From contig NZ_JYJG01000096.1 of NCBI RefSeq assembly GCF_000955955.1, forward strand, positions 1-22,501: a DNA stretch of 22,501 nt, in the 5' to 3' direction. The notes under the pieces were generated by a model. The model searched no databases. It saw nothing but the letters and a program-made list of their open reading frames with translations, and had not been told where the DNA came from. Source of the DNA: Lentzea aerocolonigenes (GTDB lineage: Bacteria; Actinomycetota; Actinomycetes; Mycobacteriales; Pseudonocardiaceae). The translations under genes and the position numbers were made by a program. Shown one piece after another: positions 6,225-13,816 of the stretch; the stretch's first letter is position 1; each line of letters begins with the position of its first letter.

Positions 6225-6866
6225 GTGAAGATCGTGGTATTCGGTCCGACTGGAATGGTGGGCCAGGGAGCGGTGCGCGAGGCGCTGCTCGATCCGGCGG
6301 TCGACACCGTCGTGACGGTGGCGCGGTCGCAGATGGCCGTGACCAGCCCCAAGCAACAGCACGTCCTGCACACGGACTTCGGCGACCTGTCGCCGATCGC
6401 CGCCCAGCTGGCTGACGCCGACGCCTGCTTCTACTGCATGGGCCTGACATCGGCGGGGCGGACCGAGGCTGAGTACACGCCCGTGACGCACGACTACGCG
6501 CTTGAGGCCGCACGTGTCGTCGGTGGCACGTATGTGTACGTGTCGGGCGAGGGCGCGGACGCTGACAGCAAGACGATGTGGTCGCGCGTGAAGGGCCGCA
6601 CGGAGAACGAGCTGCTGGCGCTGGACCGGCGGGTGTTCGTGGTGCGGCCGGGATTCATCCAGCCGCGGCACGGGATCGCGTCGCGCACCCGGATCTACCG
6701 CTACCTCTACTCGTGGACGGGGTGGCTCATCCCGGTGCTGCGGCGGGTGGCGCCGAAGTTCGTCACGAGCACCGAGGATCTCGGCCGCGCCATGGTGGCG
6801 CTGGCCAAGGGTGCCTCGCCGGCGGCGAAGATCCTGCGCAGCGACGAGATCAACCGGCTGGCTTGA
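6225..6866 (+). CDS. NAD(P)-binding, epimerase/NmrA-like protein (HTATIP2-type)
   Basis: A 213-aa Rossmann-fold protein of the atypical short-chain dehydrogenase group. The dinucleotide loop is at the very start: MKIVVFGPTGMVGQG with G7-x-x-G10-x-x-G13. DTVVTVARSQ follows at the end of the second strand. YVYVSGEGADADSKTMWSRVKGRTENELLAL contains the Ser and Lys expected around the active site, although the classical Tyr-x3-Lys is not clear. VFVVRPGFIQPRHG is the usual substrate-side strand. The GTG start is fixed by the glycine loop beginning at residue 7. The 3' end overlaps the convergent isochorismatase gene by 17 bases. Substrate cannot be told; it may bind NAD(P) without acting as a full epimerase. 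Confidence 0.85.
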   Translation: MKIVVFGPTGMVGQGAVREALLDPAVDTVVTVARSQMAVTSPKQQHVLHTDFGDLSPIAAQLADADACFYCMGLTSAGRTEAEYTPVTHDYALEAARVVGGTYVYVSGEGADADSKTMWSRVKGRTENELLALDRRVFVVRPGFIQPRHGIASRTRIYRYLYSWTGWLIPVLRRVAPKFVTSTEDLGRAMVALAKGASPAAKILRSDEINRLA

Positions 6867-7407
6867 ACGCGTCCTCCGTCTTGACCACGCCCGCCGAACG
6901 GCCCGGCGCCGTGTGGTTCTCCCAGTAGAGGTTGGTGTGCGCGATGACCTTGTCCGGGGTGGGCGCGCCCCACTCCGACAGGTCTTCGGTGGTGTGCGCG
7001 TCGCTCACCAGCAGGGCGTCGTAGCCGCGGACGATCGCGCCGTGCAGGGTGGAGCGGATGCACTCGTCGGTCTGCGCGCCGGACACCACGAGGCTGCCGA
7101 CTCCCTTGCCCGCCAGCACTTCCTCGAGGTCGGTGTCCTCGAACGAGTCGGCGTAGGTCTTGTACACCACCGGTTCGCCGTCGGCCAGCTTCAGCTCGGA
7201 GACGAACTGCCAGCCGTCGGTGTTCTTCGGCATGTGCTCGCTGCTGTGCTGCACCCACACGACGTCGACGCCGGCCGTGCGCGCCTTGTCGACGAGGGTG
7301 GCCACGTTGGCCACCACCTCGTCGCGGTTGTGGGCGTGGCCTACCACGCCGTTCTGCACGTCGATCACGAGCAACGCGGTGTTGGGGCGGTTCGCCAAAG
7401 TCGTCAC
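6850..7407 (-). CDS. Isochorismatase-family cysteine hydrolase
   Basis: 185 aa. The catalytic triad of the family is complete: Asp16 in ALLVIDVQNG, Lys83 in VVYKTYADSF and Cys116 in VVSGAQTDECIRST. The family cleaves amides, ureas or vinyl ethers (for example nicotinamidase, isochorismatase, N-carbamoyl hydrolases), and the motifs alone do not reveal the substrate. GTG 7407 is preferred: TAGTGT (7415-7420 on the minus strand) sits 7 bases upstream, suggesting a leaderless transcript. GTG 7416 is an alternative that would add three residues. It lies 32 bases downstream of the GlxA-like regulator and may share its transcript as well as having its own promoter. Its paralogue is the first gene of the same cluster (8339-8887). 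Confidence 0.88.
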   Translation of the reverse strand: MTTLANRPNTALLVIDVQNGVVGHAHNRDEVVANVATLVDKARTAGVDVVWVQHSSEHMPKNTDGWQFVSELKLADGEPVVYKTYADSFEDTDLEEVLAGKGVGSLVVSGAQTDECIRSTLHGAIVRGYDALLVSDAHTTEDLSEWGAPTPDKVIAHTNLYWENHTAPGRSAGVVKTEDAFKPAG

Positions 7408-7439
7408 GCGGGTCACACTATGCCCGGGGTCTGACAATT

Positions 7440-8342
7440 TCAGCGAGAACGCAGGCGGCGCAGCATGCGGGCGTCCTCGAAGCCGACGTTGCGCGCGGCG
7501 GTCTCGACCGTGGCGCCCTGGCCGATGAGGTGTTCGGCCCGTTCGACTCTCAGTGCCTGTTGGTACCTCAACGGCGTCATGCCCGTCGCTTTGCCGAACA
7601 ACCGCGTCACGGTCCGTTCGCTGCATCCGGCGGCAACGGCCAGTTCCGCCAACGACAGCCTGTCGGTGAGCCGTGACTCGATGACGTCCTGGATGCGGTG
7701 CACGGTCTCGTTGACGTGCGACCGGTGCCGCAGCAGCACGCTCGCCTGCTGGTCGTCGCCGTTCCTGCGCGCGTATACGACCATCGTGCGTGCGATGGCC
7801 GCAGCAGTGGCGGGTCCGTGTCTGGCAGCGACGAGGTTCAGCGCGAGGTCGATGCCGCTCGCGATGCCCGCGGACGTCACGACCCTGTCGTCCTCAACGA
7901 ACAGAACGTCTCGCACGACCCGTGCGTGCGGGTAGCGGCGTTCGAGCTCGTCCTGCAGTTCGTGGTGTGTGGTGCAACGGCGGCCATCGAGCAGACCGGC
8001 ACGCCCCAGCACGTCCGCACCGGCACACACACTCGCGACCGTGCCTCCGCCGGCGTGGTGCTGCTTGAGCCACGCCAACGCCCGCGCGCTCAACGGCCCG
8101 GTGCCGGCGATCTTCGGCGACCGCCATCCCGGCACGAACACGAGGTCGCGCACGTCGAGCTCCGGCAGCTCCGTCGTCGCGCCCAGCGGCACACCCTGAT
8201 GGCTGGGCACGGACTCGGAGTCGCCGACGTACTCCAACGAGTAGCCGCCCACGAGGTCGGCCGCGCTGGAGAACACCTGCGCCGGCCCCGCGAGGTCGAG
8301 CAGGTGCACGCCAGGCACGAGCAGGAAGACGACTCTGGTCAC
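7440..8342 (-). CDS. GlxA-type AraC regulator with DJ-1/PfpI domain
   Basis: 300 aa. Residues 1-185 form a DJ-1/PfpI (class I amidotransferase-like) domain: VVFLLVPGVHLLDLAGPAQV, then GTVASVCAGADVLGRAGLLD with Cys106 in the nucleophile-elbow position, then TSAGIASGIDLALNLV. Residues about 205-300 are an AraC/XylS helix-turn-helix domain: LSLAELAVAAGCSERTVTRLF, GMTPLRYQQALRVERAEHLI. The final part of the second helix-turn-helix is short: the protein ends GFEDARMLRRLRSR, where relatives usually run 15-20 residues further. GTG 8342 overlaps the stop of the upstream isochorismatase gene (GTGA), so the two are translationally coupled. It likely controls the flanking hydrolases. Confidence 0.9.
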   Translation of the reverse strand: MTRVVFLLVPGVHLLDLAGPAQVFSSAADLVGGYSLEYVGDSESVPSHQGVPLGATTELPELDVRDLVFVPGWRSPKIAGTGPLSARALAWLKQHHAGGGTVASVCAGADVLGRAGLLDGRRCTTHHELQDELERRYPHARVVRDVLFVEDDRVVTSAGIASGIDLALNLVAARHGPATAAAIARTMVVYARRNGDDQQASVLLRHRSHVNETVHRIQDVIESRLTDRLSLAELAVAAGCSERTVTRLFGKATGMTPLRYQQALRVERAEHLIGQGATVETAARNVGFEDARMLRRLRSR

Positions 8343-8887
8343 GATCCGGTCAGCGTAGCGACATCCGAGATCCGCGCGAATCGGCCGGCCAGCACGTACT
8401 CGGTCCGCTCGATGATCTCCTCGACCCCGAGCACCTTCCCGGTCCGCCAGTGCGGCAGCGGCGTGGTGGCGGTCGCGTCCGTCACGAACGTCATGTCGAA
8501 CCCGAGATCCGACCCGACCCGCGCGGTCGTCTCGCAGCACTGCTCGGTCCGGATGCCGCTGATCAGCAGCTCCTGGACGCCTCGGGTGGTGAGCGTCTGC
8601 TGCAGGTTCGTCGTGGTGAACGCGTTGTGCGACGTCTTGGTCAGGATCGGCTCGTCGTCCAGCGGCTTGAGCCCGTCGATCAGCCGCACGTGCCCGAGCG
8701 CGGGGTCGAACACGTCGCCGCTGCCGGGCTCGGAATGCAGCACCCACACCACCAGGTCGCCGGCGTCACGCGACATGTCGACCAGCTGGTTCACCTTGCC
8801 CACGACGTCCGGGTTCGAGATCTCCGCCCAGTTGGGGCGCTGGCGGAACGACTCCTGCACGTCGATGACGATCAATGCTCGCTTCAT
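8339..8887 (-). CDS. Isochorismatase-family cysteine hydrolase
   Basis: 182 aa, first gene of the minus-strand operon hydrolase-regulator-hydrolase. Triad: Asp9 in ALIVIDVQESF, Lys84 in ILTKTSHNAF and Cys117 in GIRTEQCCETTAR. The double Cys117-Cys118 is unusual, position 118 more often being Val. Substrate unknown; only modest similarity to the second hydrolase (6850-7407), so not a recent duplicate. The start ATG 8887 lacks a Shine-Dalgarno; AGGCTT lies 6 bases upstream (8894-8899), suggesting a leaderless transcript. The same 16-base context, with one change, precedes the DUF2203 gene at 12373. Confidence 0.9.
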   Translation of the reverse strand: MKRALIVIDVQESFRQRPNWAEISNPDVVGKVNQLVDMSRDAGDLVVWVLHSEPGSGDVFDPALGHVRLIDGLKPLDDEPILTKTSHNAFTTTNLQQTLTTRGVQELLISGIRTEQCCETTARVGSDLGFDMTFVTDATATTPLPHWRTGKVLGVEEIIERTEYVLAGRFARISDVATLTGS

Positions 8888-8893
8888 GCCACC

Positions 8894-8899
8894 AAGCCT
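8894..8899 (-). promoter_or_regulatory. -10-like element of the isochorismatase/GlxA operon
   Basis: AGGCTT on the minus strand, then GGTGGC and ATG 8887. The arrangement is the same as at the DUF2203 gene (AGCCTT, GGTGGC, GTG 12373). The rest of the 90-bp divergent gap (8888-8977) shows only a short CCTGGCCAGG palindrome (8897-8906). Confidence 0.4.
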
Positions 8900-8965
8900 G
8901 GCCAGGACGAGCGGGAGGAGACAGGCACGACCAGGCCGAGGAGCGGACGGATCCGGTCACCGTGC

Positions 8966-8971
8966 GAAGAT
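8966..8971 (+). promoter_or_regulatory. -10-like element of the CorA-like/AAA+ module
   Basis: GAAGAT followed by 6 bases and GTG 8978, no Shine-Dalgarno. The local context GCGAAGAT is the same as in the TetR promoter (5231-5238). Confidence 0.4.
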
Positions 8972-8977
8972 CGAGAC

Positions 8978-9892
8978 GTGGACTTACGCGTGCTGGCAGG
9001 CGATCCCGCGGACCCGAATCTCGGCGCACAGATGACGGTGTCGGTCGGAGGGAAGAGCCTGGACGGGCATGCCGTGCCGTTCGTGCGTGTCACCAAAGAG
9101 GAGGCCCGCAGAATCCTCGTGGGATACGCACGAACGGACGGCCAGCGGATCGACGTGGTGATCCGGGCGGTGTGGAGTGAGAACGGAAGCTGGCACCGGG
9201 AGACGTGGCACGGCGGCGACGCCTCCGAGCTGCTGAAGCACCCCGCCCACAGGATCCCCGACGACAGCGCGAAGGCCGATGTCATCGAGAAAGCCGTCGC
9301 CGAGGGGTCGCGGAACACCGTCGCCGAGCTGCGGGGACTGCGCTACGAGATGGAACGCCAGGTAGCGGATCTGCTGGCACAGCGCAGGAACACGGCGCTG
9401 CGGCTGGTGATGGCCCAGCTCGTCGAGCTGTCGATCGCGTTCAGCAGGGCTCGTGACCAGGCCCGCGACACGCTCCGCGAGGTCAAGGCGCCCGGAGTGC
9501 GGCGGCACTGTGAGGCGATGGACGTCGAGCTGGGCGAGGAGATCACGCGGCTGCAGACGTTGCTGAGCAGCGTCTCCACGTTCGCCGTCGCGCAGGAAGG
9601 TGAGGCGCAGCAACGGTTCAACATGCTCGCCGCCGCCGCTGCCGCCGGACTCGGCCTGCCCGCGCTGATCCTGTCGCTCTACGGCGCGGACGCCTATCTG
9701 CCGTTCACGTGGGACAAGGCGTGGCGGGCGCTGGGACCGATCGCGGGTGCGCTGGTGCTGGCGGCGGGGATCATCCTGCGGCGCATGCCCGGACGCACCA
9801 CCGCGAAGCACTGCCTGACGGCTCTGGGACTCATCGCCGGACTGATGGGTGTCCTGCTGATCGCGGGCTTCCTCGCGCCTCGAGCTGGGTAG
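8978..9892 (+). CDS. Membrane protein with CorA-like topology, partner of the AAA+ gene
   Basis: 304 aa. Residues 1-100 form a soluble mixed alpha/beta region ([40 protein letters not shown]). Residues 100-212 are long amphipathic helices. Three hydrophobic segments follow (about 216-235, 252-268, 281-300). The layout of a long cytoplasmic helix followed by RFNMLAAA...[17 protein letters not shown] recalls CorA-type channels, with SLYGAD where CorA has YGMN. The Mg-selectivity GMN motif is absent, so transport is not supported. Start: GTG 8978 follows GAAGAT by 6 bases; an upstream open frame shows no recognisable protein. Codon 3 is TTA (8984-8986), very rare in this DNA. The AAA+ gene follows after 11 bases, so the two are probably co-transcribed. 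Function unknown. Confidence 0.75.
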   Translation: MDLRVLAGDPADPNLGAQMTVSVGGKSLDGHAVPFVRVTKEEARRILVGYARTDGQRIDVVIRAVWSENGSWHRETWHGGDASELLKHPAHRIPDDSAKADVIEKAVAEGSRNTVAELRGLRYEMERQVADLLAQRRNTALRLVMAQLVELSIAFSRARDQARDTLREVKAPGVRRHCEAMDVELGEEITRLQTLLSSVSTFAVAQEGEAQQRFNMLAAAAAAGLGLPALILSLYGADAYLPFTWDKAWRALGPIAGALVLAAGIILRRMPGRTTAKHCLTALGLIAGLMGVLLIAGFLAPRAG

Positions 9893-9903
9893 GCTGCGCG
9901 CTC

Positions 9904-12024
9904 GTGGCGTCGTCGCGTGATCGTGAAGAGGCCCGTTCGCGGGTGCTGCGGGTAGGCCAGGGCGGGTTCCGGGACATCGGTTCCGCCATCGCGGCGGCCC
10001 GCGACGGCGACACCGTGGAAATCCCCGGCGGCGGGTACGACGAACGGGTCGTGGTCGACAAGGCGATCAAGCTGCGCGCCGTCAGGAAGACCGGCACGGT
10101 GACCCTGCGCGGCGGCGACACACCGCTGACGTTGCGAGCCGGCGCCACGGTGAGCGGCCTGGAAATCTCCTGCCACGGCAGTGAAAGCGCCGCCTTGGCC
10201 GTCGAAGGCATCGGAGCGGTACCGACTGTCGACCGATGTGTGCTGACCAGCCCGGCCGGTGCCGGTCTTGAGGCCACCGCGGGCGCCGCACCTGTCGTCG
10301 ACGGCTGCCGGATCGAGGACTCGCGCCACGGCGTGCTCGCCGGGTCCGGGGCACGGGTGGCGCTCACCGGCTGCCGGATCGCACGGGTCGGGCGTGGCGT
10401 CGTGGCGACCGGCCGGGGCACGACCGTGAGACTCCTGCGGACCCGGATCGAGGACGCCGAACTCACCGCCCTCACGGTGTCCGGCAACGCCCGCGCGACC
10501 GTCACCGAAGCCGAGGTCGACCGCGGCGGGACCGGCCTGGAGGTCGACGGCGGAACCCTCGTGGCGAAGGACGTCATCATCACGGCGGGCCTCGGGCCCG
10601 GAATCGTGGTGGCCGGCGGCGAAGGGACGTTCACCCGCTGCTGGGTCGCCGAGGCGGCGGGGACCGGCGTCTGGCTGGGCGGCGGGCGTGCCGTGCTCGA
10701 CCAGTGCGACGCCACCGGCGGGCGCGGTCCCGGGTTCCACCTCGCGGGCGGCGACATCACGCTGACCGGGTGCCTGGCACGCGAGAACCTCGGCGAGGGC
10801 TTCCAGCGGCAGGCCGAGGCGACGATGACGGCCTGTGCGTCCTACGCCAACGGTGCGGATGACGGGGTCGGCGTCCAACCAGGCGCCCCGGCGCCGGCCG
10901 GTGCCGAGTCCCAGGAGCTGGCCAACCCGCCGTTCGACCGGACCGTGGCAGAGCTGACCGACGGACTGGCGGCGGTACGGGTGCGGGCCGAGGCGACGCT
11001 GCGGCACCGGGACGACAAGCTCGCCGCCGCCCGCCTGCTGGCCGGCGTGAAGGAGCGCGTCGAACGGCTGCGGCGGCTCGCCGCCAAGTCACCCGGCGCG
11101 CCGCTCACCGACCCGGACGACAAAGCCACCGCGCGGGCCGTTCTCGACGAGATCGGCGAACGACAGGGCGCCGTGGAGACCCTGCTCGCCAAACGCGGAG
11201 AGGACGGCTCGCCCGAGGCGCTGCTCGCCGACCTGGACGCGATGATCGGGCTGACCGAGGTCAAGGCGGAGGTGCGCACCCTCGTCGACATCATCACGAT
11301 CGGGCAGCGCCGGGCGGAGGCGGGCCTGCGGACCCCGCCGATGAGCCGGCACCTCGTGTTCACCGGCAACCCGGGTACCGGCAAGACCACCGTCGCGCGG
11401 CTGTACGGGCGGATCCTGGCCGCGCTCGGCCTGCTGGCACAAGGCCATCTGGTCGAGGTGGCCAGGGTGGACCTGGTCGGCGAGTACGTCGGCCACACCG
11501 CAGTGAAGACGAAGGCGGCGTTCGACAGCGCGCGCGGCGGCGTGCTGTTCATCGACGAGGCGTACGCGTTGTCCCCTGTGGACGGTGGCAGGGACTTCGG
11601 TCAGGAGGCGATCGCCACGCTGGTAAAGCTGATGGAGGATCACCGCGAGGAGGTGGTGGTCATCGTCGCCGGCTACACCGGGGACATGGCGCGGTTCATC
11701 GCCACCAACCCCGGTCTGGAGTCGCGGTTCGGCCGCACCGTCGAGTTTCCCGACTACAGCCCGGACGAGCTGGTGCGCATCACCGAGCTGCACGCGCGTC
11801 AGAACGACTACCTGCTGCCCGAGGCGACCCGCGGCGAACTGCTCGCCTACTACGCGCGGATGGCCCGCGGCGAGAGCTTCGGCAACGGACGGGTCGCCCG
11901 CCGCACATTCGAGACGATGGTCGCGGAGCAGGCCGGTCGCCTGGCCCGGCAGCGCAGTCACACCGCGCAGGAGCTGACCGCACTGCTGCCGGAGGACCTG
12001 CCCGACGAGTGGACCACGCGGTGA
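9904..12024 (+). CDS. Right-handed beta-helix / CbbX-EccA-type AAA+ ATPase fusion
   Basis: 706 aa, two-part protein. Residues about 10-320 are a right-handed parallel beta-helix: [22 protein letters not shown] as entry, then about a dozen rungs with repeating patterns such as [37 protein letters not shown] and [14 protein letters not shown]. Residues 325-445 are helical, and 450-706 form a CbbX/SpoVK/EccA-type AAA+ module: Walker A GNPGTGKT (488-495), Walker B VLFIDEA with Asp551-Glu552, [14 protein letters not shown] pore-loop region, and [19 protein letters not shown] sensor/arginine-finger region. Such ATPases remodel protein complexes; the beta-helix probably recognises a partner or polymer. 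GTG 9904 starts just 11 bases after the CorA-like gene. No ESX/type VII genes are nearby, so a secretion role is not supported. Confidence 0.88.
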   Translation: MASSRDREEARSRVLRVGQGGFRDIGSAIAAARDGDTVEIPGGGYDERVVVDKAIKLRAVRKTGTVTLRGGDTPLTLRAGATVSGLEISCHGSESAALAVEGIGAVPTVDRCVLTSPAGAGLEATAGAAPVVDGCRIEDSRHGVLAGSGARVALTGCRIARVGRGVVATGRGTTVRLLRTRIEDAELTALTVSGNARATVTEAEVDRGGTGLEVDGGTLVAKDVIITAGLGPGIVVAGGEGTFTRCWVAEAAGTGVWLGGGRAVLDQCDATGGRGPGFHLAGGDITLTGCLARENLGEGFQRQAEATMTACASYANGADDGVGVQPGAPAPAGAESQELANPPFDRTVAELTDGLAAVRVRAEATLRHRDDKLAAARLLAGVKERVERLRRLAAKSPGAPLTDPDDKATARAVLDEIGERQGAVETLLAKRGEDGSPEALLADLDAMIGLTEVKAEVRTLVDIITIGQRRAEAGLRTPPMSRHLVFTGNPGTGKTTVARLYGRILAALGLLAQGHLVEVARVDLVGEYVGHTAVKTKAAFDSARGGVLFIDEAYALSPVDGGRDFGQEAIATLVKLMEDHREEVVVIVAGYTGDMARFIATNPGLESRFGRTVEFPDYSPDELVRITELHARQNDYLLPEATRGELLAYYARMARGESFGNGRVARRTFETMVAEQAGRLARQRSHTAQELTALLPEDLPDEWTTR

Positions 12025-12037
12025 TCGCCCTGCCTCT

Positions 12038-12373
12038 TCAGAGAGGACGGCGGCCCGCGAACCCCAGATCCGCGCGGTGGTACCAGGTGAGCTCACGGTC
12101 GCCCTCGAGCCAGCACAGCAGCACCGGCACACCGTCCATCTCGGACGGGAAGTCGACCAGCAGCGGCGCGAAGCCCTTCAGCTCGGCCCCTGTCTTCTGC
12201 ACGGTCTCCATCAGCTCGTCCAGCCGGGCCTGCGCGGCCTTGAACTCCGGCAGGCCGCCCAGCGACGACCCGCCGACGGCGAGTTCGGCGGCGTCGGCGC
12301 GCAGGCGGACGATCTCGTCCAGCACCGGCAGCAGCGTGGTGAGCTCGGATCGGGCCTCGGCGAGGGTGAACAC
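12038..12373 (-). CDS. DUF2203 family protein
   Basis: 111 aa. It shows the whole DUF2203 pattern: FTLAEARSELTTLLPVLDEI at the start, a helical middle (AAQARLDELMETVQKTGAELKGF), then PLLVDFPSEMDGVPVLLCW, ELTWYHRADLGFAGRRPL at the end. The role of the family is unknown; it is small, soluble and widespread. The start GTG 12373 is immediately before FTLAEA, the usual N-terminus. No Shine-Dalgarno; AGCCTT sits 6 bases upstream, overlapping the -10 of the divergent aldo/keto reductase gene. Its stop lies 13 bases from the convergent AAA+ gene's stop. Confidence 0.88.
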   Translation of the reverse strand: MFTLAEARSELTTLLPVLDEIVRLRADAAELAVGGSSLGGLPEFKAAQARLDELMETVQKTGAELKGFAPLLVDFPSEMDGVPVLLCWLEGDRELTWYHRADLGFAGRRPL

Positions 12374-12379
12374 GCCACC

Positions 12380-12385
12380 AAGGCT
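12380..12385. promoter_or_regulatory. Shared -10-like element between divergent leaderless genes
   Basis: The 18 bases between the two starts divide as GCCACC-AAGGCT-GGCACA. AAGGCT is 6 bases before GTG 12392 (plus) and its complement AGCCTT is 6 bases before GTG 12373 (minus). Neither gene has a Shine-Dalgarno. One hexamer may therefore nucleate transcription in both directions. Confidence 0.45.
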
Positions 12386-12391
12386 GGCACA

Positions 12392-13273
12392 GTGAGCGGA
12401 ATGACGTGGCGACTGGGTGACCTGACCGTGAACCGGATCGGCTTCGGCGCGATGCGACTGCCCCAGCTCGGGGCCGCGTTCGGCCAGAACTCCACGCCAC
12501 GTGACCGGACCAGGGCGATCGAGGTGCTGCGAGAGGCCGTACGGCTCGGCGTCAACCACATCGACACGGCCGCCTTCTACTTCAGCCGGACGCGGTCGGC
12601 CAACGAGCTGATCAACAGCGCGCTCTCGCCGTACCCCGGGGACCTGGTGATCGTCACGAAGGTCGGGCCGAGCCGGTCGCCGCAGGGGGAGTGGCTGCCG
12701 CTGGCCACGCCGCACCAGCTCAGGGGGCAGGTCGAGGAGAACCTGCGGCAGCTCGGCAAGGACCACCTCGACGTCGTGAACCTGCGCACCAGCGGCCTCG
12801 ACGACGTCACGGAGCACTTCGAGCAGCTCGCCGCACTCCAGCAGGAGGGGCTGATCCGCCACCTCGGCCTGTCGAACGTCAAGAAGCACCACCTCGACCA
12901 GGCGCAACGCGTCGCACCCGTCGTGTGCGTGCAGAACTCGTACGGGCTCGGCCATCACCCAGAGCAGGACGACTTCCTCGGCGTCTGCGGTGAACGCGGT
13001 ATCGCGTTCGTGCCGTTCTTCGCCCTCGCCGGGGCGAACAAGGAGGCCGGGACGTCGGCCGAGGACGACGAGGTCAGCGAGATCGCGGCCCGGCACGACG
13101 CCTCTCCGGCGCAGGTCAGGCTGGCGTGGACGCTCGCGCGTGGGCCGCACGTGCTGGTCATCCCCGGCACGGGAGACCTGGCGCACCTGCGGCAGAACGT
13201 CGAGGCGGGCGCGCTCCAGCTCACCCCGGAGGAGCTCACCCGCCTCGACGCCCTGCACCTCGACGAGAGCTGA
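12392..13273 (+). CDS. PdxI/YdbC-like aldo/keto reductase (probable pyridoxal reductase)
   Basis: 293 aa TIM-barrel NADPH oxidoreductase. It resembles E. coli YdbC/PdxI (pyridoxal reduction to pyridoxine) through most of its length: VNRIGFGAM, PRDRTRAIEVLREAVRLGVN, HIDTAAFY, YPGDLVIVTKVG, HLDVVNLR, LIRHLGLSNV and LVIPGTGDLAHLRQN. Counting from GTG 12392, the catalytic Asp58, Tyr63 and Lys90 are present, while the usual catalytic His is replaced by Arg132 in VVNLR, as I recall for YdbC itself. GTG 12392 (MSGMTWRLG) is preferred over ATG 12401: the N-terminus then matches YdbC's length and sits 6 bases after AAGGCT. No vitamin B6 genes are nearby. The substrate assignment rests on remembered similarity. 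Confidence 0.85.
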   Translation: MSGMTWRLGDLTVNRIGFGAMRLPQLGAAFGQNSTPRDRTRAIEVLREAVRLGVNHIDTAAFYFSRTRSANELINSALSPYPGDLVIVTKVGPSRSPQGEWLPLATPHQLRGQVEENLRQLGKDHLDVVNLRTSGLDDVTEHFEQLAALQQEGLIRHLGLSNVKKHHLDQAQRVAPVVCVQNSYGLGHHPEQDDFLGVCGERGIAFVPFFALAGANKEAGTSAEDDEVSEIAARHDASPAQVRLAWTLARGPHVLVIPGTGDLAHLRQNVEAGALQLTPEELTRLDALHLDES

Positions 13274-13285
13274 TTGACTGGGGGC

Positions 13286-13816
13286 ATGACCTACGCGGCG
13301 ATCATCCTCACCGGCGGCAAGGGGGAACGGCTCGGCGGCGTCGACAAGGCTGCACTGTCCTATCGGGACGCCACGCTGCTCGACCACGTCCTGTCCGTTG
13401 TGGACGGTGCAAGCGAGATCGTCGTTGTAGGGCCGCAAAAAGACCTCCCCGGCGTCATCTGGGCACGCGAGGATCCACCGGGCGGCGGCCCGCTCGCGGG
13501 ATTGGCGGCGGGTCTCGGCGAGATCACCGCCGACTGGGTCGCGGTGCTGGCTGTCGATCAGCCCGGCATCACCGGGGACACGATCGCGAGGCTTCTCCAG
13601 GCGAAGAGCAACGCTGTGTTGAAGGACGACCGCACGCAGTGGCTGATCGGCGTCTGGAACGCCGCTGAGCTGCGCCGGGCCCTCCCCGAAGATCCACGCA
13701 ACCAGCCGCTGCGCAAGACTCTCCAGGCGTTGAACCCGGTGGAGGTGTCCGCTTTGCCCGGTGAGGCGCGGGACGTCGACACACCGGACGACCTGGACAC
13801 CCTTCACAGCGGTTGA
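13286..13816 (+). CDS. mobA: MobA-like molybdenum cofactor guanylyltransferase (NTP transferase)
   Basis: 176 aa. The signature loop of MobA is at the start: AAIILTGGKGERLGGVDKA (residues 4-22), with the GTP-binding glycines and Lys21. GGGPLAGLAAGL (guanine pocket) and VAVLAVDQPGIT (metal-binding Asp) follow, and the C-terminus EVSALPGEARDVDTPDDL is typical. MobA attaches GMP to molybdopterin. It is slightly short for the family (usually about 190-200). ATG 13286 is chosen because MTYAAIIL is the expected first strand; TTGACT lies 6 bases before it with no useful Shine-Dalgarno. It starts 12 bases after the aldo/keto reductase stop, so it may belong to the same transcript. No other molybdopterin genes in the window. 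Confidence 0.88.
   Translation: MTYAAIILTGGKGERLGGVDKAALSYRDATLLDHVLSVVDGASEIVVVGPQKDLPGVIWAREDPPGGGPLAGLAAGLGEITADWVAVLAVDQPGITGDTIARLLQAKSNAVLKDDRTQWLIGVWNAAELRRALPEDPRNQPLRKTLQALNPVEVSALPGEARDVDTPDDLDTLHSG

Noticed and set aside
8978..9892. Functional CorA magnesium channel
   Set aside because: No GMN motif, an extra hydrophobic segment, and an N-terminal domain unlike CorA.
9904..12024. EccA component of a type VII secretion system
   Set aside because: The AAA+ part is of that family, but EccA has an N-terminal TPR domain, not a beta-helix, and no esx, ecc or PE/PPE-like genes are in the window.
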